Shown here: positions 9,028-19,354 of the stretch, in pieces
Numbering within the stretch: the stretch's first letter is position 1
Layout of the letters: every line of letters starts with the position of its first letter
From: an uncultured Acidimicrobiaceae bacterium
GTDB lineage: Bacteria > Actinomycetota > Acidimicrobiia > Spongiisociales > UBA5794
Assembly: GCA_947258375.1 (NCBI GenBank)
Contig: CAMYIJ010000008.1
Location: 1-60,678, forward strand
Reading direction: 5' to 3'
Length of the DNA stretch: 60,678 bases
Made by a program: the position numbers and the translations under genes
The notes under the pieces: generated by a model
Database searches by the model: none
Told to the model about the DNA's origin: nothing
The model's input: the letters and a program-made list of their open reading frames with translations, nothing else

Positions 9028-10913
9028 CAGAAGACCCCTCCCCCGGCGGCGAGCAGCCATACGAGAACCGCGACCGCGCCGACCAGGATGCCTACGCCGT
9101 AGCTGCGTACCAGGCCGGTCTGCAGCTTCGAGAACTGGTCACCCACCGCCTTGACCAGGCCACCCACGCCGTTCACTGCGCCGTCGACGACCTTGGCGTC
9201 CGCCGTGAATGCGAGCACCTCGGAGGCGGTCTTCCCGGGAGCGACGATCGTGCGACCGTAGAGGTCGTCAACGTGATAGCCGGCCAGCAAGGTGTCCCAG
9301 ACGCCGCCCGTTTCGAGTTGGGTGTCCCGGGCCACGTAGCGCCGGTAGGCGACGAGGATGCCGGCGATTCCGACTCCGACAGAGACGATGGCCAGCACCC
9401 ATTGAGTGCCTGGCGCCGGGAGATGGGTCTGATGGACCAGTTCGAAGGCCGGCTCGAGGAAGTGTTCCAGAGCCGGCCTCCACGGGGTATTGATGAAGCC
9501 ACCGACGGCGGACAGACCCGCCAGCGCCACGAGTGGCAGCGTCATCGACGGGGGCGACTCGTGGGGAGTTACCCCTTCGTCCCAGCGTGGTGCCCCCCAG
9601 AAGGTGAGGAACATCATGCGGCTCATGTAGAAGGCCGTCAGCCCCGCCGTCAGTATTCCAACGGCCCAGAGGACGTAGTAGCCGCCGCCCCGGTTGAAGA
9701 CGATCGCCAGGATCTCGTCCTTCGACCAGAAACCGCTGAACGGTGGAATCCCAGAGATGGCAATCCAGGCGATCAGCATCGTCCAGAACGTCACCGGCAC
9801 TTTCTTGCGGAGGCCACCCATCTTGGCCATGTCCTGTTCCCCAGCCATGGCGTGGATCACCGAGCCGGCGCCGAGGAACAGCAGGGCCTTGAAGAAGGCG
9901 TGAGTGACGAGGTGGAACACGCCGCCGACGAGCCCGAGCACCCCGACGCCCATGAACATGTAGCCAAGCTGGCTGATCGTCGAGTAGGCCAACACCCGCT
10001 TGATGTCGCGCTGCCCGATGGCAATCGTCGCTGCGAATAGCGCCGTCAGCGCTCCGACGGTGGCAACCACGCCCTGCGACACCGGAGCCAGCTCGAAGAG
10101 CACACCGGTGCGGGCGACCATATAGACACCGGCGGTGACCATGGTGGCGGCGTGGATCAGAGCCGAAACCGGTGTGGGGCCTTCCATGGCGTCGGGCAAC
10201 CACACGTAGAGCGGCAGCTGAGCGGATTTGCCCGCAGCCCCAACAAGGAGCAGCAAGGTGATCGCGGTGGCGGTGCCGACGCTAATGATCGCGGCGTTCT
10301 CGTGAATCGCCTCAAACACGTAACCGAAATCGAGGCTCCCGAATTTGGCGAAGATCAGCATCAGCGCAATCAGGAACCCGAAGTCGCCGATGCGGTTGAC
10401 GACAAAGGCCTTCTTGCCGGCGGCAGCGGCCGACGGCTTCTCGAACCAGAAGGAGATCAGCAGGTAGCTGGACAGGCCGACCAGCTCCCAGCCGATGAAC
10501 AGGACTCCGAAGTTGGCGCCGAGCACCAGGAGCAGCATTGAGGTGATGAACAGGTTGAGGTAGGTGAAGAAGCGGCCGTATCGGGGATCGCCGTGCATGT
10601 ACCCGATCGAGTAGATATGGATCAGCGCACCGACGCCTGTGACCACCAGGGTCATCATCGCCGACAGCGGATCCCACAGGAATGTGGCATTGAGCCCGAG
10701 GCTCGAGATCCACTCGAACAGCTCGACCGTACGCCCGTGCTCGATGCCTCTGAAGAAATCCACTGCCGAAATCGCCGCCAGCACGAACGACCCCCCAACC
10801 GTCGCCGACGCGATGTAGCCGGCAAACGGCTCGCCGATCCGCTTCCCGAAGGCGAGCAAAGCGAGGAAGCCGGCTAGCGGCAGGGCAACGATGAGGAAGA
10901 TGAGTGTGTCCAT
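9027..10913 (-). CDS. nuoL: NADH-quinone oxidoreductase subunit L
   Basis: Largest antiporter-like membrane subunit of complex I, 628 residues. Conserved blocks include FIGWELVGLSSYLLI, AQLPLYVWLPDAMEGPTPVSA, IHAATMVTAGVYMV and IKRVLAYSTISQLGYM. The C-terminal part carries the lateral amphipathic helix and final membrane helix expected of NuoL. The ATG at 10913 overlaps the nuoK stop by one base. Confidence 0.96.
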   Translation of the reverse strand: MDTLIFLIVALPLAGFLALLAFGKRIGEPFAGYIASATVGGSFVLAAISAVDFFRGIEHGRTVELFEWISSLGLNATFLWDPLSAMMTLVVTGVGALIHIYSIGYMHGDPRYGRFFTYLNLFITSMLLLVLGANFGVLFIGWELVGLSSYLLISFWFEKPSAAAAGKKAFVVNRIGDFGFLIALMLIFAKFGSLDFGYVFEAIHENAAIISVGTATAITLLLLVGAAGKSAQLPLYVWLPDAMEGPTPVSALIHAATMVTAGVYMVARTGVLFELAPVSQGVVATVGALTALFAATIAIGQRDIKRVLAYSTISQLGYMFMGVGVLGLVGGVFHLVTHAFFKALLFLGAGSVIHAMAGEQDMAKMGGLRKKVPVTFWTMLIAWIAISGIPPFSGFWSKDEILAIVFNRGGGYYVLWAVGILTAGLTAFYMSRMMFLTFWGAPRWDEGVTPHESPPSMTLPLVALAGLSAVGGFINTPWRPALEHFLEPAFELVHQTHLPAPGTQWVLAIVSVGVGIAGILVAYRRYVARDTQLETGGVWDTLLAGYHVDDLYGRTIVAPGKTASEVLAFTADAKVVDGAVNGVGGLVKAVGDQFSKLQTGLVRSYGVGILVGAVAVLVWLLAAGGGVF

Positions 10914-11254
10914 CAGCCCTTCAACCCCGATAGCTCGTCAACGCTGGCGGTGGCCCGTTTGCGGAACACCGCGACGATGATCGCCAAGCCGACCGTCACT
11001 TCGGCGGCGGCCACGACCATCACGAACAACACCGAGATCTGGCCCTCGAGCGAACCGAGGCCGGAGTCCACGGCGACAAATGTCAGGTTCACCGCGTTGA
11101 GCATCAACTCGATCGACATGAACATGACGAGGGCGTTGCGCCTGAGCAGCAGACCCGTCGCCCCGATGGCGAACAGCACCGCGGCGAGCGCCATGTACCA
11201 ACCGGGCTCGACCTGGAGGCCGTCTGCGGACACCTGGGCGATGAGGGGGATCAT
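10913..11254 (-). CDS. nuoK: NADH-quinone oxidoreductase subunit K
   Basis: Small three-helix complex I subunit, 113 residues. Helix 1 carries [18 protein letters not shown], followed by [15 protein letters not shown], which contains the conserved membrane glutamate of proton transfer. The start chosen is the ATG at 11254, overlapping the nuoJ stop (ATGA). This gives a slightly long N-terminus; the methionine of YMALAA, 20 residues on, is the alternative and would yield a more typical length. Confidence 0.94.
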   Translation of the reverse strand: MIPLIAQVSADGLQVEPGWYMALAAVLFAIGATGLLLRRNALVMFMSIELMLNAVNLTFVAVDSGLGSLEGQISVLFVMVVAAAEVTVGLAIIVAVFRKRATASVDELSGLKG

Positions 11255-11793
11255 TCTTCTTCTCCCCCCGACTCGACCAGGCGGGGTTTCAAGGCGAACT
11301 GCGCAAGAGCGACGGTGCCGACGGCAGCGATGGTCAGCAGCAGAATCGTCGCCTCGAAGGGAAGCAGCCAGGCACCGAAGAGCTCCTCGGAGATGGCCTC
11401 GATCGTCCCGGTGCAATCGACCGTGCAGACACCGCTGGCACGGCCGGTGATCCAGGAATCCCAGGCGGCCGCGATCACGAGGAATACCAATCCCGTGCCG
11501 AGCACCACGACCATCGGGCGCTGCAACGGGATCTTCTCGTCGGTGTCCACCGTTCGGTCGACGCCGATGAGCATGATCACGAACAGGAACAGCGTCATCA
11601 CGGCGCCGGCATAGATGAGCACCTGGACCGCGGCGACGAAATGCGCCCCGTTCATGACGTAGAAGACGGCCATGGAGAACATGGTCAGGAGCAGCCCCAT
11701 CGCCGAGTAGACCGGGTTGCGGGCCGAGACCATCACCAGGGCGCCTCCCAGTGCGGCGAGAGCGAAGATCGCGAACACGATCACCTCGACCAT
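11251..11793 (-). CDS. nuoJ: NADH-quinone oxidoreductase subunit J
   Basis: Five-helix complex I membrane subunit, 180 residues. [21 protein letters not shown] and [17 protein letters not shown] are the diagnostic NuoJ stretches; the latter is the helix that forms the pi-bulge in structures. A periplasmic loop near 125-145 contains two cysteines (GVCTVDCTG), possibly a disulfide, not a usual NuoJ feature. ATG 11793 overlaps the nuoI stop by one base. GEEE ends the chain. Confidence 0.93.
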   Translation of the reverse strand: MVEVIVFAIFALAALGGALVMVSARNPVYSAMGLLLTMFSMAVFYVMNGAHFVAAVQVLIYAGAVMTLFLFVIMLIGVDRTVDTDEKIPLQRPMVVVLGTGLVFLVIAAAWDSWITGRASGVCTVDCTGTIEAISEELFGAWLLPFEATILLLTIAAVGTVALAQFALKPRLVESGGEEE

Positions 11794-12437
11794 CAGGCCT
11801 CTTCCTCCTCGCTCTCGGTGACATCGGACTGGCCGCGCTCGGCGGGTCGCAGCCCGACTCCCGCCGATGGCGTCCAGGCGGGAACTCCCTCGAAGTCGGC
11901 GCGGCCGGCCGGGGAAGTGGCCCGCATCCAGCCGTCGGCCAGCTTGAGCTCCGCGAGGTCGATCAGCGGTCCGTCGGGCTGCCCGTGGTTCGGCGTGCCG
12001 TCGGCCTGGACGAGCAGCTCGTCCTTGGTGTAGATGGCGTCCGCGCGGTCGGTGACACTGAACTCGAAGAGCTGTGTCATTGTGATGGCCTCTGTCGGGC
12101 AAGCTTCAACGCACAATCCGCAAAAGATGCAGCGCAGCAGATTGATCTCGTAGACGAACCCAAACCGCTCCCCCGGGCTCACCGGAGCGTCGACCGGGTT
12201 GTCCTGCCCACGGACATAGATGCAGGAGGCGGGGCAGACCCCGGCACAGAGCTCGCAGCCGATGCATTTCTCCATGCCGTCCGGGTAGCGATTGAGCACA
12301 TGGCGCCCGTGGAATCTCTGCGGCTTGACTCGCATCTCATGCGGGTACGAACGGGTCAGCCGCGGCTTGAAGGCCTGGCGCATCACCGTGGCGAATCCCT
12401 TGAACGGGCCGAGCAATTCTCCGATGAATCCGGCCAT
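11793..12437 (-). CDS. nuoI: NADH-quinone oxidoreductase subunit I (2 x [4Fe-4S])
   Basis: Peripheral-arm iron-sulfur subunit linking the NuoG chain to NuoB, 214 residues. Two ferredoxin motifs are intact: [12 protein letters not shown] near residue 60 and [12 protein letters not shown] near 101, each CxxCxxCxxxCP. The N-terminal helix [19 protein letters not shown] lies on the membrane arm. The C-terminal 60 residues after the ferredoxin fold are lineage-variable and acidic at the end (SEEEEA). A 19-base gap separates it from nuoH, the largest gap inside this operon. Confidence 0.96.
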   Translation of the reverse strand: MAGFIGELLGPFKGFATVMRQAFKPRLTRSYPHEMRVKPQRFHGRHVLNRYPDGMEKCIGCELCAGVCPASCIYVRGQDNPVDAPVSPGERFGFVYEINLLRCIFCGLCVEACPTEAITMTQLFEFSVTDRADAIYTKDELLVQADGTPNHGQPDGPLIDLAELKLADGWMRATSPAGRADFEGVPAWTPSAGVGLRPAERGQSDVTESEEEEA

Positions 12438-12456
12438 CAGCGCTGCCCTCGAGAGT

Positions 12457-13512
12457 TCACGTCCATGGGAGTCCCATCCGGCGTACGCCTATGGCCAGGG
12501 TCGATAGTGCAATCCACAGCAAGCTGACCGGGATCAGCCGCTTCCATCCGAAGCTCATCAGCTGGTCGTAGCGCATCCTGGGAAGCGTGGCCCGGACCCA
12601 CACGAACACGAACACCAGCGCCATCGACTTGGCGAGGAACCAGAAGATGGGCAGCACCCAGTCGAACGGAGCGCCCAGGCCGAACGTCGGACCGTGCCAG
12701 CCACCGAGGAAGAGCGTCACGGTGATGGCGGCGATGTTGAAGATGTTGATGTACTCGGCGAGGAAGAACATTGCGAAACGGAACCCGGAGTACTCGGTGT
12801 GGTAGCCGCCGACGATCTCGGATTCGGCTTCGACCAGGTCGAACGGAGCCCGGTTGGTCTCGGCGATTCCGGCGATGAAGAAGATGAGGAACGACGGGAT
12901 GAGCACAACGTTCCATGCGGGCAGGAAGGTATCCCCGAAGCTGCCGCCTTGAATCTCCACGATCTGCTTGAGGGAGGTCGTTCCGGTGAAGAGGATCAGC
13001 GGCACCAGCGCCAGGCCCATGGCCGCTTCGTACGAGATCATCTGCGCCGAGGCCCGCACCGCTCCGAGCAGCGGGTACTTCGAGCCGGACGACCAGCCGG
13101 CGAGCACCACGGCGTACACGGCCAGGGAGGACAGCGCCAGGATGTACAACAGGCCGATGTTCAGGTCGGTGCCGGAGAGGTCGATGAGCCGGTCGCCGAT
13201 GTGGAATGGCCTGCCGATGGGAACAACGAGGAATATCAGCAGCGCTGGAACCAGCGCCGCGACGGGAGCTGCGATGTAGAGACCGAACTCCACCTTGCGG
13301 GGCGTGACCGATTCCTTGAAGAGCAGCTTGGCGCCGTCGGCCACCGTCTGCAGCAAGCCCCACGGGCCCGCCCGGTTGGGGCCGATCCGGTTCTGCAGAT
13401 CGGCCACCGTTTTACGCTCGAACCACACCAGGATGATCGTCAGCGTCAGGAGGAAGGCGAACGCGGCAACGGTCTTGATGGCGGCCGTGAGGAAGATTTC
13501 CCAGCCCGTCAC
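12457..13512 (-). CDS. nuoH: NADH-quinone oxidoreductase subunit H
   Basis: Quinone-channel membrane subunit of complex I, 351 residues with eight helices. WFERKTVADLQNRIGPNRAG and ADGAKLLFKES near the N-terminus and FDLVEAESEIVGGYHTEYSG near 215 are the conserved E-rich loops around the quinone chamber. The GTG start overlaps the nuoG stop (GTGA). Confidence 0.96.
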   Translation of the reverse strand: MTGWEIFLTAAIKTVAAFAFLLTLTIILVWFERKTVADLQNRIGPNRAGPWGLLQTVADGAKLLFKESVTPRKVEFGLYIAAPVAALVPALLIFLVVPIGRPFHIGDRLIDLSGTDLNIGLLYILALSSLAVYAVVLAGWSSGSKYPLLGAVRASAQMISYEAAMGLALVPLILFTGTTSLKQIVEIQGGSFGDTFLPAWNVVLIPSFLIFFIAGIAETNRAPFDLVEAESEIVGGYHTEYSGFRFAMFFLAEYINIFNIAAITVTLFLGGWHGPTFGLGAPFDWVLPIFWFLAKSMALVFVFVWVRATLPRMRYDQLMSFGWKRLIPVSLLWIALSTLAIGVRRMGLPWT

Positions 13513-16004
13513 TCGCCGGCCCCCTTCTTCTTGCCCTTCTTCTTCTCATTCTTCTTGCCCTTCGATGACTGCGCCTCAACGGTCACAACATCGGGAACGC
13601 CGAGCACCCAGGTCGAGTCGAGGTTCGCCGGAACGTAGGCACTGCCCTCGGCAAGAGACGGATCGAGTTCGAGCCGGAGGCGCACAGTTCCGAATTCGCC
13701 TGCGACGTCGACCTCCTGGCCGTCCGCCAGCGCCAGGGCGGAGGCGTCGCGGGGATGGAGGTATACCGCCGGATCCGGCGTCAAACCGGCCAGCGCCGGG
13801 CTCTGGGTGTTGCGGGTGCCGCCGTCGTAGAGCACCCTCCCCGAATGGAGGGCAAGCCGACCGGCTGTGGGGCGCAGACCCGAGTCGTCGGGCACAAAAC
13901 GCAATTCCTGGACGCCGTCACGATCGGGCATGACGACGCCGTCGCGTTCGGGGCCCCATTCGAGGCGATCCCAGGTCATCGAGCGGTAGGCCGGAGCAAC
14001 CAGGGCAATCTCCTTGGCGATCGCCGGGCCGTCGCCGGCACCGAGCTGGCCGCCCATCCGCGACGACAGCTCGTCGAGAATCGACCACAGGGCTCGCGAT
14101 TGCCCGGGGCCCGGCAAGATCCGGTTCACCTTCTGGACGCGACCCTCGATGTTGGTGACGGTGCCTTCGGTCTCAGCGAACCCGTCGACCGGCAGGATCA
14201 CCGAGGCCTGCTGATTGGAGTCGTTGAGGAACATGTCGAGCGACACCACGAACTCGGCCGCGTCGAGCGCGGCGCGCACGGCGTCGGGGTTGCGACCGTC
14301 GCGGACCGGGTCGGCGCCCACCAATAGCAGAGCTTTCAGATCACCCGCGGCCAACCCGGCGATGATTCCGGCTGTGTCGAGCCCGGCCTCGCCGGGTAGC
14401 GGTCCCCAGTGGGATTCGAGTTCGGCGCGCCCGGACTCACTTTTGACGGGAACCCTGCCCGGCAGCAGCGTCGGGGCCAGGCCCATGTCGAGCGCTCCAA
14501 AGACGTTGGCCCGCCGGGCCAGCGGCAGAACCTTGCTTCCCGGTAGACCGAGCGCGTAGGCGGCCACGGCCTCGGCCAGCCGGGGATCTTCGGCGCGGCC
14601 GGTCAGGCCGACAAGCGCAATGACGGGTCCGGCCGTGAGCAAGTCCCGGACCGCGCCGTAGTCCTGATCGCCCTGGGCCGTCAGCTTCCGCACCACCTCC
14701 GGGCCCTCGCCGGGCCGGTATGTGATCTTCTCGGCGGCAATGTTGTCGAGACCGGTTCGCCGCGGGTGCACCACGATCAGCTTGGCGCCCATCTGGGTGA
14801 CGGCGTGGCGAACTCGTAGGAACAGCGTTGGGAATTCCTCTTTGAGATCACCGGCCCACACCAGGATGGTGGCCGCACCGTCCAGATCGCCGATTTCGGC
14901 ACGAGGCGTGACTCCGGCCAGGAACTCGGGATTGAGAGCGTCGCCGACCTGGGCATCGATGTGCGGAGTCACAACAACAGTGCGCAAGAACTTGCCGAGA
15001 GCGAACGCTTCCTCGTTTGTGTTGTTGGCGCCGCCGATGGAGGCCACCTCATCGCCGCGGACCGAGCCGAGTGCGTCGGCCACCCGATCGAGCGCGTCGC
15101 CCCACGATGCGGGCTGGAGGTCGCCGGCGTCGTCGCGGATCAGCGGCGTTGCGAGCCGGTTCTCCGAGTGGATGGCCTGGAACACGAAACGATCCTTGTC
15201 GGACAGCCACCCGTGATTGGTCGCATCGTTGTCGACGCCATTGATGCGCACGACCTCGTTCTGGCTGGTTTCAATCGAGATCGAAGCGCCGGATGCGTCC
15301 ACCATCGACACCGACTCGATCGCCTCTAGATCCCAAGGGCGGGCCTTGAACCGGTAGGGCTTGGCCGTCAACGCTCCGACCGGGCAGATCTGCACCGTGT
15401 TGCCGGAGAAGTACGAAGCGAACGGCTCGTCGGGGAACGTGATGACGTGGGTCTGATTGCCGCGGCCGACGAACTCGATCAGCGGGTCGCCCGACACCTC
15501 CTCGGAGAAGCGCGTGCAGCGGGCGCACAGAATGCACCGCTCCCGATCCATGAGGACGATGTCCGACAGAGGAATGGGCTTCTCGAAGTGACGTTTCTCC
15601 TCGACAAACCGGCTCTCTCCGGGACCGTACGCGACGGTCTGGTCCTGGAGCGGGCACTCCCCGCCCTTGTCGCATACCGGGCAATCGAGTGGGTGATTGA
15701 TGAGGAGGAACTCGAGGATGCCTTCCTGAGCCTTCTGAACCACCGCAGACTCCGTGTCGACGATCATCTCAGGCGCCACCGGCGTGTTGCACGCCGTCGT
15801 CAGTATCCGGCCCCGCGGAGTCTCGACCTCGACGAGGCACATCCGGCACAATCCCACCGGCTTCATCCTGGAGTGGTAGCAGAAGCGGGGAATGTAGGTG
15901 CCCTGATCCTCGGCGGCTTTGATGATGTATTCGCCCTGGGGAACCTCGATTTCCTGGCCGTCGAGGCTGATCGTCACCATCTCGGGCGGGGGCTGCTCAG
16001 GCAC
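13509..16004 (-). CDS. nuoG: NADH-quinone oxidoreductase subunit G
   Basis: Large iron-sulfur subunit of the complex I peripheral arm, 831 residues. It has an N-terminal [2Fe-2S] domain (CYHSRMKPVGLCRMC, later CNTPV), the HxxxCxxCxxxxxC cluster (HPLDCPVCDKGGEC), the CILCARC [4Fe-4S] set and a distal CPVGALT, followed by a degenerate molybdopterin-oxidoreductase fold. The last roughly 20 residues are a Lys/Gly-rich basic tail (GKKNEKKKGKKK), unusual for NuoG. The start overlaps nuoF by 8 bases. Confidence 0.95.
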   Translation of the reverse strand: MPEQPPPEMVTISLDGQEIEVPQGEYIIKAAEDQGTYIPRFCYHSRMKPVGLCRMCLVEVETPRGRILTTACNTPVAPEMIVDTESAVVQKAQEGILEFLLINHPLDCPVCDKGGECPLQDQTVAYGPGESRFVEEKRHFEKPIPLSDIVLMDRERCILCARCTRFSEEVSGDPLIEFVGRGNQTHVITFPDEPFASYFSGNTVQICPVGALTAKPYRFKARPWDLEAIESVSMVDASGASISIETSQNEVVRINGVDNDATNHGWLSDKDRFVFQAIHSENRLATPLIRDDAGDLQPASWGDALDRVADALGSVRGDEVASIGGANNTNEEAFALGKFLRTVVVTPHIDAQVGDALNPEFLAGVTPRAEIGDLDGAATILVWAGDLKEEFPTLFLRVRHAVTQMGAKLIVVHPRRTGLDNIAAEKITYRPGEGPEVVRKLTAQGDQDYGAVRDLLTAGPVIALVGLTGRAEDPRLAEAVAAYALGLPGSKVLPLARRANVFGALDMGLAPTLLPGRVPVKSESGRAELESHWGPLPGEAGLDTAGIIAGLAAGDLKALLLVGADPVRDGRNPDAVRAALDAAEFVVSLDMFLNDSNQQASVILPVDGFAETEGTVTNIEGRVQKVNRILPGPGQSRALWSILDELSSRMGGQLGAGDGPAIAKEIALVAPAYRSMTWDRLEWGPERDGVVMPDRDGVQELRFVPDDSGLRPTAGRLALHSGRVLYDGGTRNTQSPALAGLTPDPAVYLHPRDASALALADGQEVDVAGEFGTVRLRLELDPSLAEGSAYVPANLDSTWVLGVPDVVTVEAQSSKGKKNEKKKGKKKGAGE

Positions 16005-17295
16005 TCGCCACCTCCTGAAGTCCCGGAATCATGGACTCAACCTCTTCGCGGAAGTGGGTCATGATCGAGGTGATCGGCGACACCGCCGACGGCCCCAGCG
16101 GGCAGATCGTCGTCATCCGCGGCGGCCAGGCGAGGCCGGGGCTGATGCCGTCACAGACGTCGAGCAAGAGGTCGATGTCGCTGGGGCGTCCCGCCCTGTT
16201 GAGGAGTCGCCACAGGATCCGCTCCAACCACGTCGTGCCTTCGCGGCACGGAGTGCACTGGCCGCACGATTCGTGGGAGAAGAACTTCACGATGCGGTGC
16301 GCCGCGGCGACGACATTTGTCGTCTCGTCCATGACGATCACCGCGCCCGAACCGAGCATCGAGCCGGCCTTGGCGCAATCGTCCTTGGTGACCTTGGTAT
16401 CGAGATGCTCGGCAACGAACCACGGAGCAGACGCCCCGCCCGGTACCCAGGCCTTCAACTCGTTGTCGTCGCGGATTCCACCGCCGATGTCATAGATGAG
16501 CTCGCGCCAGGTGAGCCCCATCGGCACCTCGACATTGCCGGGCTTCTTGACGTGACCCGACAGGGAGAACAACCGGGTACCGACGCTGTCGACGTCTCCG
16601 ATGGCGGCGTAGGCGTCGCCGCCGTTGGCAACGATCCACGGGATGTTCGAGATGGTCTCGACGTTGTTGACGATCGTCGGCTTGGCGTACAGCCCTTCCA
16701 CGGCCGGGAACGGTGGCTTGAGACGGGGCTCGCCGCGGAGGCCTTCGAGGGAGTTGAGCAGGGCGGTCTCCTCGCCGCAGATGTAGGCGCCGCCACCGAG
16801 GTGCACCATGACGTCGAGGTCGAAACCACTTCCGAGAATGTTCTGACCGAGATATCCCTTGGCGTATGCGGCCTCGACCGCTTGCTGGACCCGGCGAGCC
16901 GGCTTCGGATATTCGCCGCGGATGTATATGAAGGCATGGTTGGCGCCGATTGCGAATGAGGTCAGGACGACCCCCTCAATCAGCTGGTGCGGATCACGCT
17001 CGAGGAGCTGGCGGTCCTTGAATGTGCCGGGCTCGGACTCGTCGCCGTTGATCACCAGGTAGCGGGGCTCAATGGGAGCGAGGAAGCCCCACTTGATTCC
17101 GGCCGGGAACGCGGCGCCGCCGCGGCCCTGGATGTTTGCTGCCTTCACCTGTTCGACAATTTCCTCGGGTTTCATCGAGAGGAGAGCCTGCCGCAGCGTC
17201 TCGTAGCCGCCCGTGGCTTCGTAGCGGTCGAGGAGATGGCTGTCCGCGGGGTGCGCGGTCATCCGCTCGGTGAGGATCATCGGAAAGCTCGTCAT
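15997..17295 (-). CDS. nuoF: NADH-quinone oxidoreductase subunit F (NADH/FMN)
   Basis: NADH dehydrogenase entry subunit carrying FMN and [4Fe-4S] N3, 432 residues. RGRGGAAFPAGIKWGF near 56-71 and GGGAYICGEETALLNSLEG near 165 form the FMN/NADH site. ESCGQCTPCREGT near 343, with a fourth Cys about 40 residues later (TTICPLG), holds the cluster. The ATG at 17295 overlaps the nuoE stop by 4 bases. Confidence 0.96.
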   Translation of the reverse strand: MTSFPMILTERMTAHPADSHLLDRYEATGGYETLRQALLSMKPEEIVEQVKAANIQGRGGAAFPAGIKWGFLAPIEPRYLVINGDESEPGTFKDRQLLERDPHQLIEGVVLTSFAIGANHAFIYIRGEYPKPARRVQQAVEAAYAKGYLGQNILGSGFDLDVMVHLGGGAYICGEETALLNSLEGLRGEPRLKPPFPAVEGLYAKPTIVNNVETISNIPWIVANGGDAYAAIGDVDSVGTRLFSLSGHVKKPGNVEVPMGLTWRELIYDIGGGIRDDNELKAWVPGGASAPWFVAEHLDTKVTKDDCAKAGSMLGSGAVIVMDETTNVVAAAHRIVKFFSHESCGQCTPCREGTTWLERILWRLLNRAGRPSDIDLLLDVCDGISPGLAWPPRMTTICPLGPSAVSPITSIMTHFREEVESMIPGLQEVASA

Positions 17296-17930
17296 GCGCT
17301 CTCCTCTCCAGTCGAACCGTAAGGCCCGAATGCCGGCACCGGGGCAATGGCCCCGACCGTCTCGGTTATGCCCCAGTCGAAGGACCGGACTCCTCCGAAG
17401 TACTTCTGCATCTCATCGGTCACAACGACTTCGGGAGAGGATTCCCGAAGCCACCGGCACAGGGTGGCGCCCCTCTCGGGAGCGACACCCTCGACTAGCT
17501 CGTAGTTGACCTGCACTGCAGGCGCTCCACCGCAGGCTCCGATGCATTCGACGTGCTCGACGCTGAACGTGCCATCGGAGCTTGTGGTGCCGTCCGGCGT
17601 TCCGGTCTCCTCCTCAATCGCCTCGAGTACGTCGTCGGCTCCCATCAGGAAGCATGAGATCGACGTGCACACCGAGATGAGGTAGCGCCCGACGTGGTCC
17701 CGCTTGTACATCGTGTAGAAGCTGGCGACCGATTGGACCTGGGCCGACGTGAGCCCGGTGAGCTCGGCGACTTGAGCCATCGCAGCCGGTGTCAGGTGAC
17801 CGTGCTCGAGAGAGGCCAGGTACAGCAGCGGCATCGCGGCGGACCGCCTCTCGGGATAGGCCTCGAGCAGCGTGCGGGCCCGTTCCTGGTTGGGGGCGCT
17901 CCAATCTGAGATCACTGTTGCCACGCTCAT
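17292..17930 (-). CDS. nuoE: NADH-quinone oxidoreductase subunit E ([2Fe-2S])
   Basis: Thioredoxin-fold [2Fe-2S] subunit of the NADH module, 212 residues. Four ligands are seen: CTSISC and CIGAC (within VECIGACGGAPAVQVN). The N-terminal helical bundle has the family sequence SFYTMYKRDHVGRY. The start is the ATG at 17930 (MSVATVISDW), which overlaps the nuoD stop (ATGA); longer open frames upstream are Arg-rich and lie inside nuoD. The last 40 residues after the fold are a lineage-specific extension. Confidence 0.94.
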   Translation of the reverse strand: MSVATVISDWSAPNQERARTLLEAYPERRSAAMPLLYLASLEHGHLTPAAMAQVAELTGLTSAQVQSVASFYTMYKRDHVGRYLISVCTSISCFLMGADDVLEAIEEETGTPDGTTSSDGTFSVEHVECIGACGGAPAVQVNYELVEGVAPERGATLCRWLRESSPEVVVTDEMQKYFGGVRSFDWGITETVGAIAPVPAFGPYGSTGEESA

Positions 17931-19351
17931 CGGTCGACGTCTCCCAATACGGTGTCCATACTCGCCATGGTCGAAACGAGGTCGGCGATGAGGGTGTCCG
18001 TCACCGCGGCAGGCATTGCCTGGACATGGGCGAAGGACGGGCCGCGGACGTGCACCCGCCACGGCTTCGCACCGCCTTCCGAAACCACGTAGACGCCAAG
18101 CTCGCCGCGGGGAGACTCGACCGACTGCCAGGCCTCGCCCGGAGCGACAGAGAATCCCGAAGTGAAGATCTTGAAGTGGTGGATGAGCGCCTCCATCGAC
18201 TCGTCGATCCGCTTGCGCGGCGGGGGCGTCACCTTGCGGTCTTCGGTGCGGTAGTCACCGGCCGGCATCGTCTCGAGAAGCTGGCGGGCAATCTTCAGCG
18301 ACTCGTCGATCTCGTCCATACGAACGTGGTAGCGATCGAGCACATCGCCGTGCTGACCGAGCGGCACTTCAAAGTCGTACTTCTCTATGCCCGAATACGG
18401 GAACGCCTTGCGCAGATCCCAATCGATACCCGACGCCCGGGCATTGGGACCGGTGACCCCGAAAGCGCGGCACTCGGCAGGCGTGAGGATGCCGACGCCC
18501 TGAGTGCGGTCGAGGAAGATGGGGTTCTCGTCGAGAATCTCGTGGTACTCGTCGACACCGGCCGGCACCTTCACCAGCAGATCCTCGACAGCCTCTTCCC
18601 AACCATCCGGCAGGTCGGCGGCGACTCCACCGGGACGGATGTAGTTGTGGTTCATCCGCAGCCCGGTGACCATCTCGAAGAAGTCGAGCAAGTACTCCCG
18701 CTCGCGCCAGCCGTAGATCATCATGGAGATGGCCCCGATGTCCATGCCCTGGGTAGCGACCCACAACAGGTGGCTGGCGACCCGGTTGAGTTCGGTCATG
18801 AGGATACGGATTGCCTGGGCCCGCTCGGGAATCTCGACGCCGAGGAGCTTCTCCACCGCCAGCGAATATGCCAGCTCGTTGTGGAACGGCGACAGGTAGT
18901 CCATACGCGTGACGTTGGTGGGCCCCTGGAGCCAGGTCAGCGTCTCAGCGGTCTTCTCCATGCCGGTGTGGAGGTAGCCGATGATCGGCTTGACCCGCCG
19001 GATCGTCTCCCCCTCGAGCTCCAGGTGGAGGCGAAGCACACCGTGGGTCGAGGGGTGCTGCGGACCCATGTTGATGATCTGGAGCTCTTCCTCATCGCTC
19101 GAGTCATCCAGCTCGAAATCGTCATCGACCACAGTGCCCCGCTGGATATCCAGGACCTGCTCATCCTCATCCGGCAGCATCTCCTGGGAGCCTTCGTCTG
19201 TGAACCGGCGAAGATCGGGCCGCTCCTCGGTGCCGGCCACCCACATGTCGTGAACGACGCGCCGGCCCTCGGTCCCTTCGGGGACGGCCTCCTCAACGGC
19301 AACAGCTGCGTCACCGGCTTCGACCTCTTCTGTCTGGTTCTCGTCAGTCAT
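17927..19351 (-). CDS. nuoD: NADH-quinone oxidoreductase subunit D with acidic N-terminal extension
   Basis: 49-kDa-type subunit lining the quinone site, 474 residues. The conserved part begins at about residue 90 with INMGPQHPSTHGVLRL, followed by GYLHTGMEKTAE, MDYLSPFHNELAYS and a C-terminus ending VLGDVDR. About 90 residues precede the fold and are strongly acidic (DEDEQVLD, DDSSDEEE); most NuoD proteins start near INMGPQHP. The ATG at 19351 sits only 3 bases after the nuoC stop, which supports the long form. Confidence 0.95.
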   Translation of the reverse strand: MTDENQTEEVEAGDAAVAVEEAVPEGTEGRRVVHDMWVAGTEERPDLRRFTDEGSQEMLPDEDEQVLDIQRGTVVDDDFELDDSSDEEELQIINMGPQHPSTHGVLRLHLELEGETIRRVKPIIGYLHTGMEKTAETLTWLQGPTNVTRMDYLSPFHNELAYSLAVEKLLGVEIPERAQAIRILMTELNRVASHLLWVATQGMDIGAISMMIYGWREREYLLDFFEMVTGLRMNHNYIRPGGVAADLPDGWEEAVEDLLVKVPAGVDEYHEILDENPIFLDRTQGVGILTPAECRAFGVTGPNARASGIDWDLRKAFPYSGIEKYDFEVPLGQHGDVLDRYHVRMDEIDESLKIARQLLETMPAGDYRTEDRKVTPPPRKRIDESMEALIHHFKIFTSGFSVAPGEAWQSVESPRGELGVYVVSEGGAKPWRVHVRGPSFAHVQAMPAAVTDTLIADLVSTMASMDTVLGDVDR

Positions 19352-19354
19352 CGC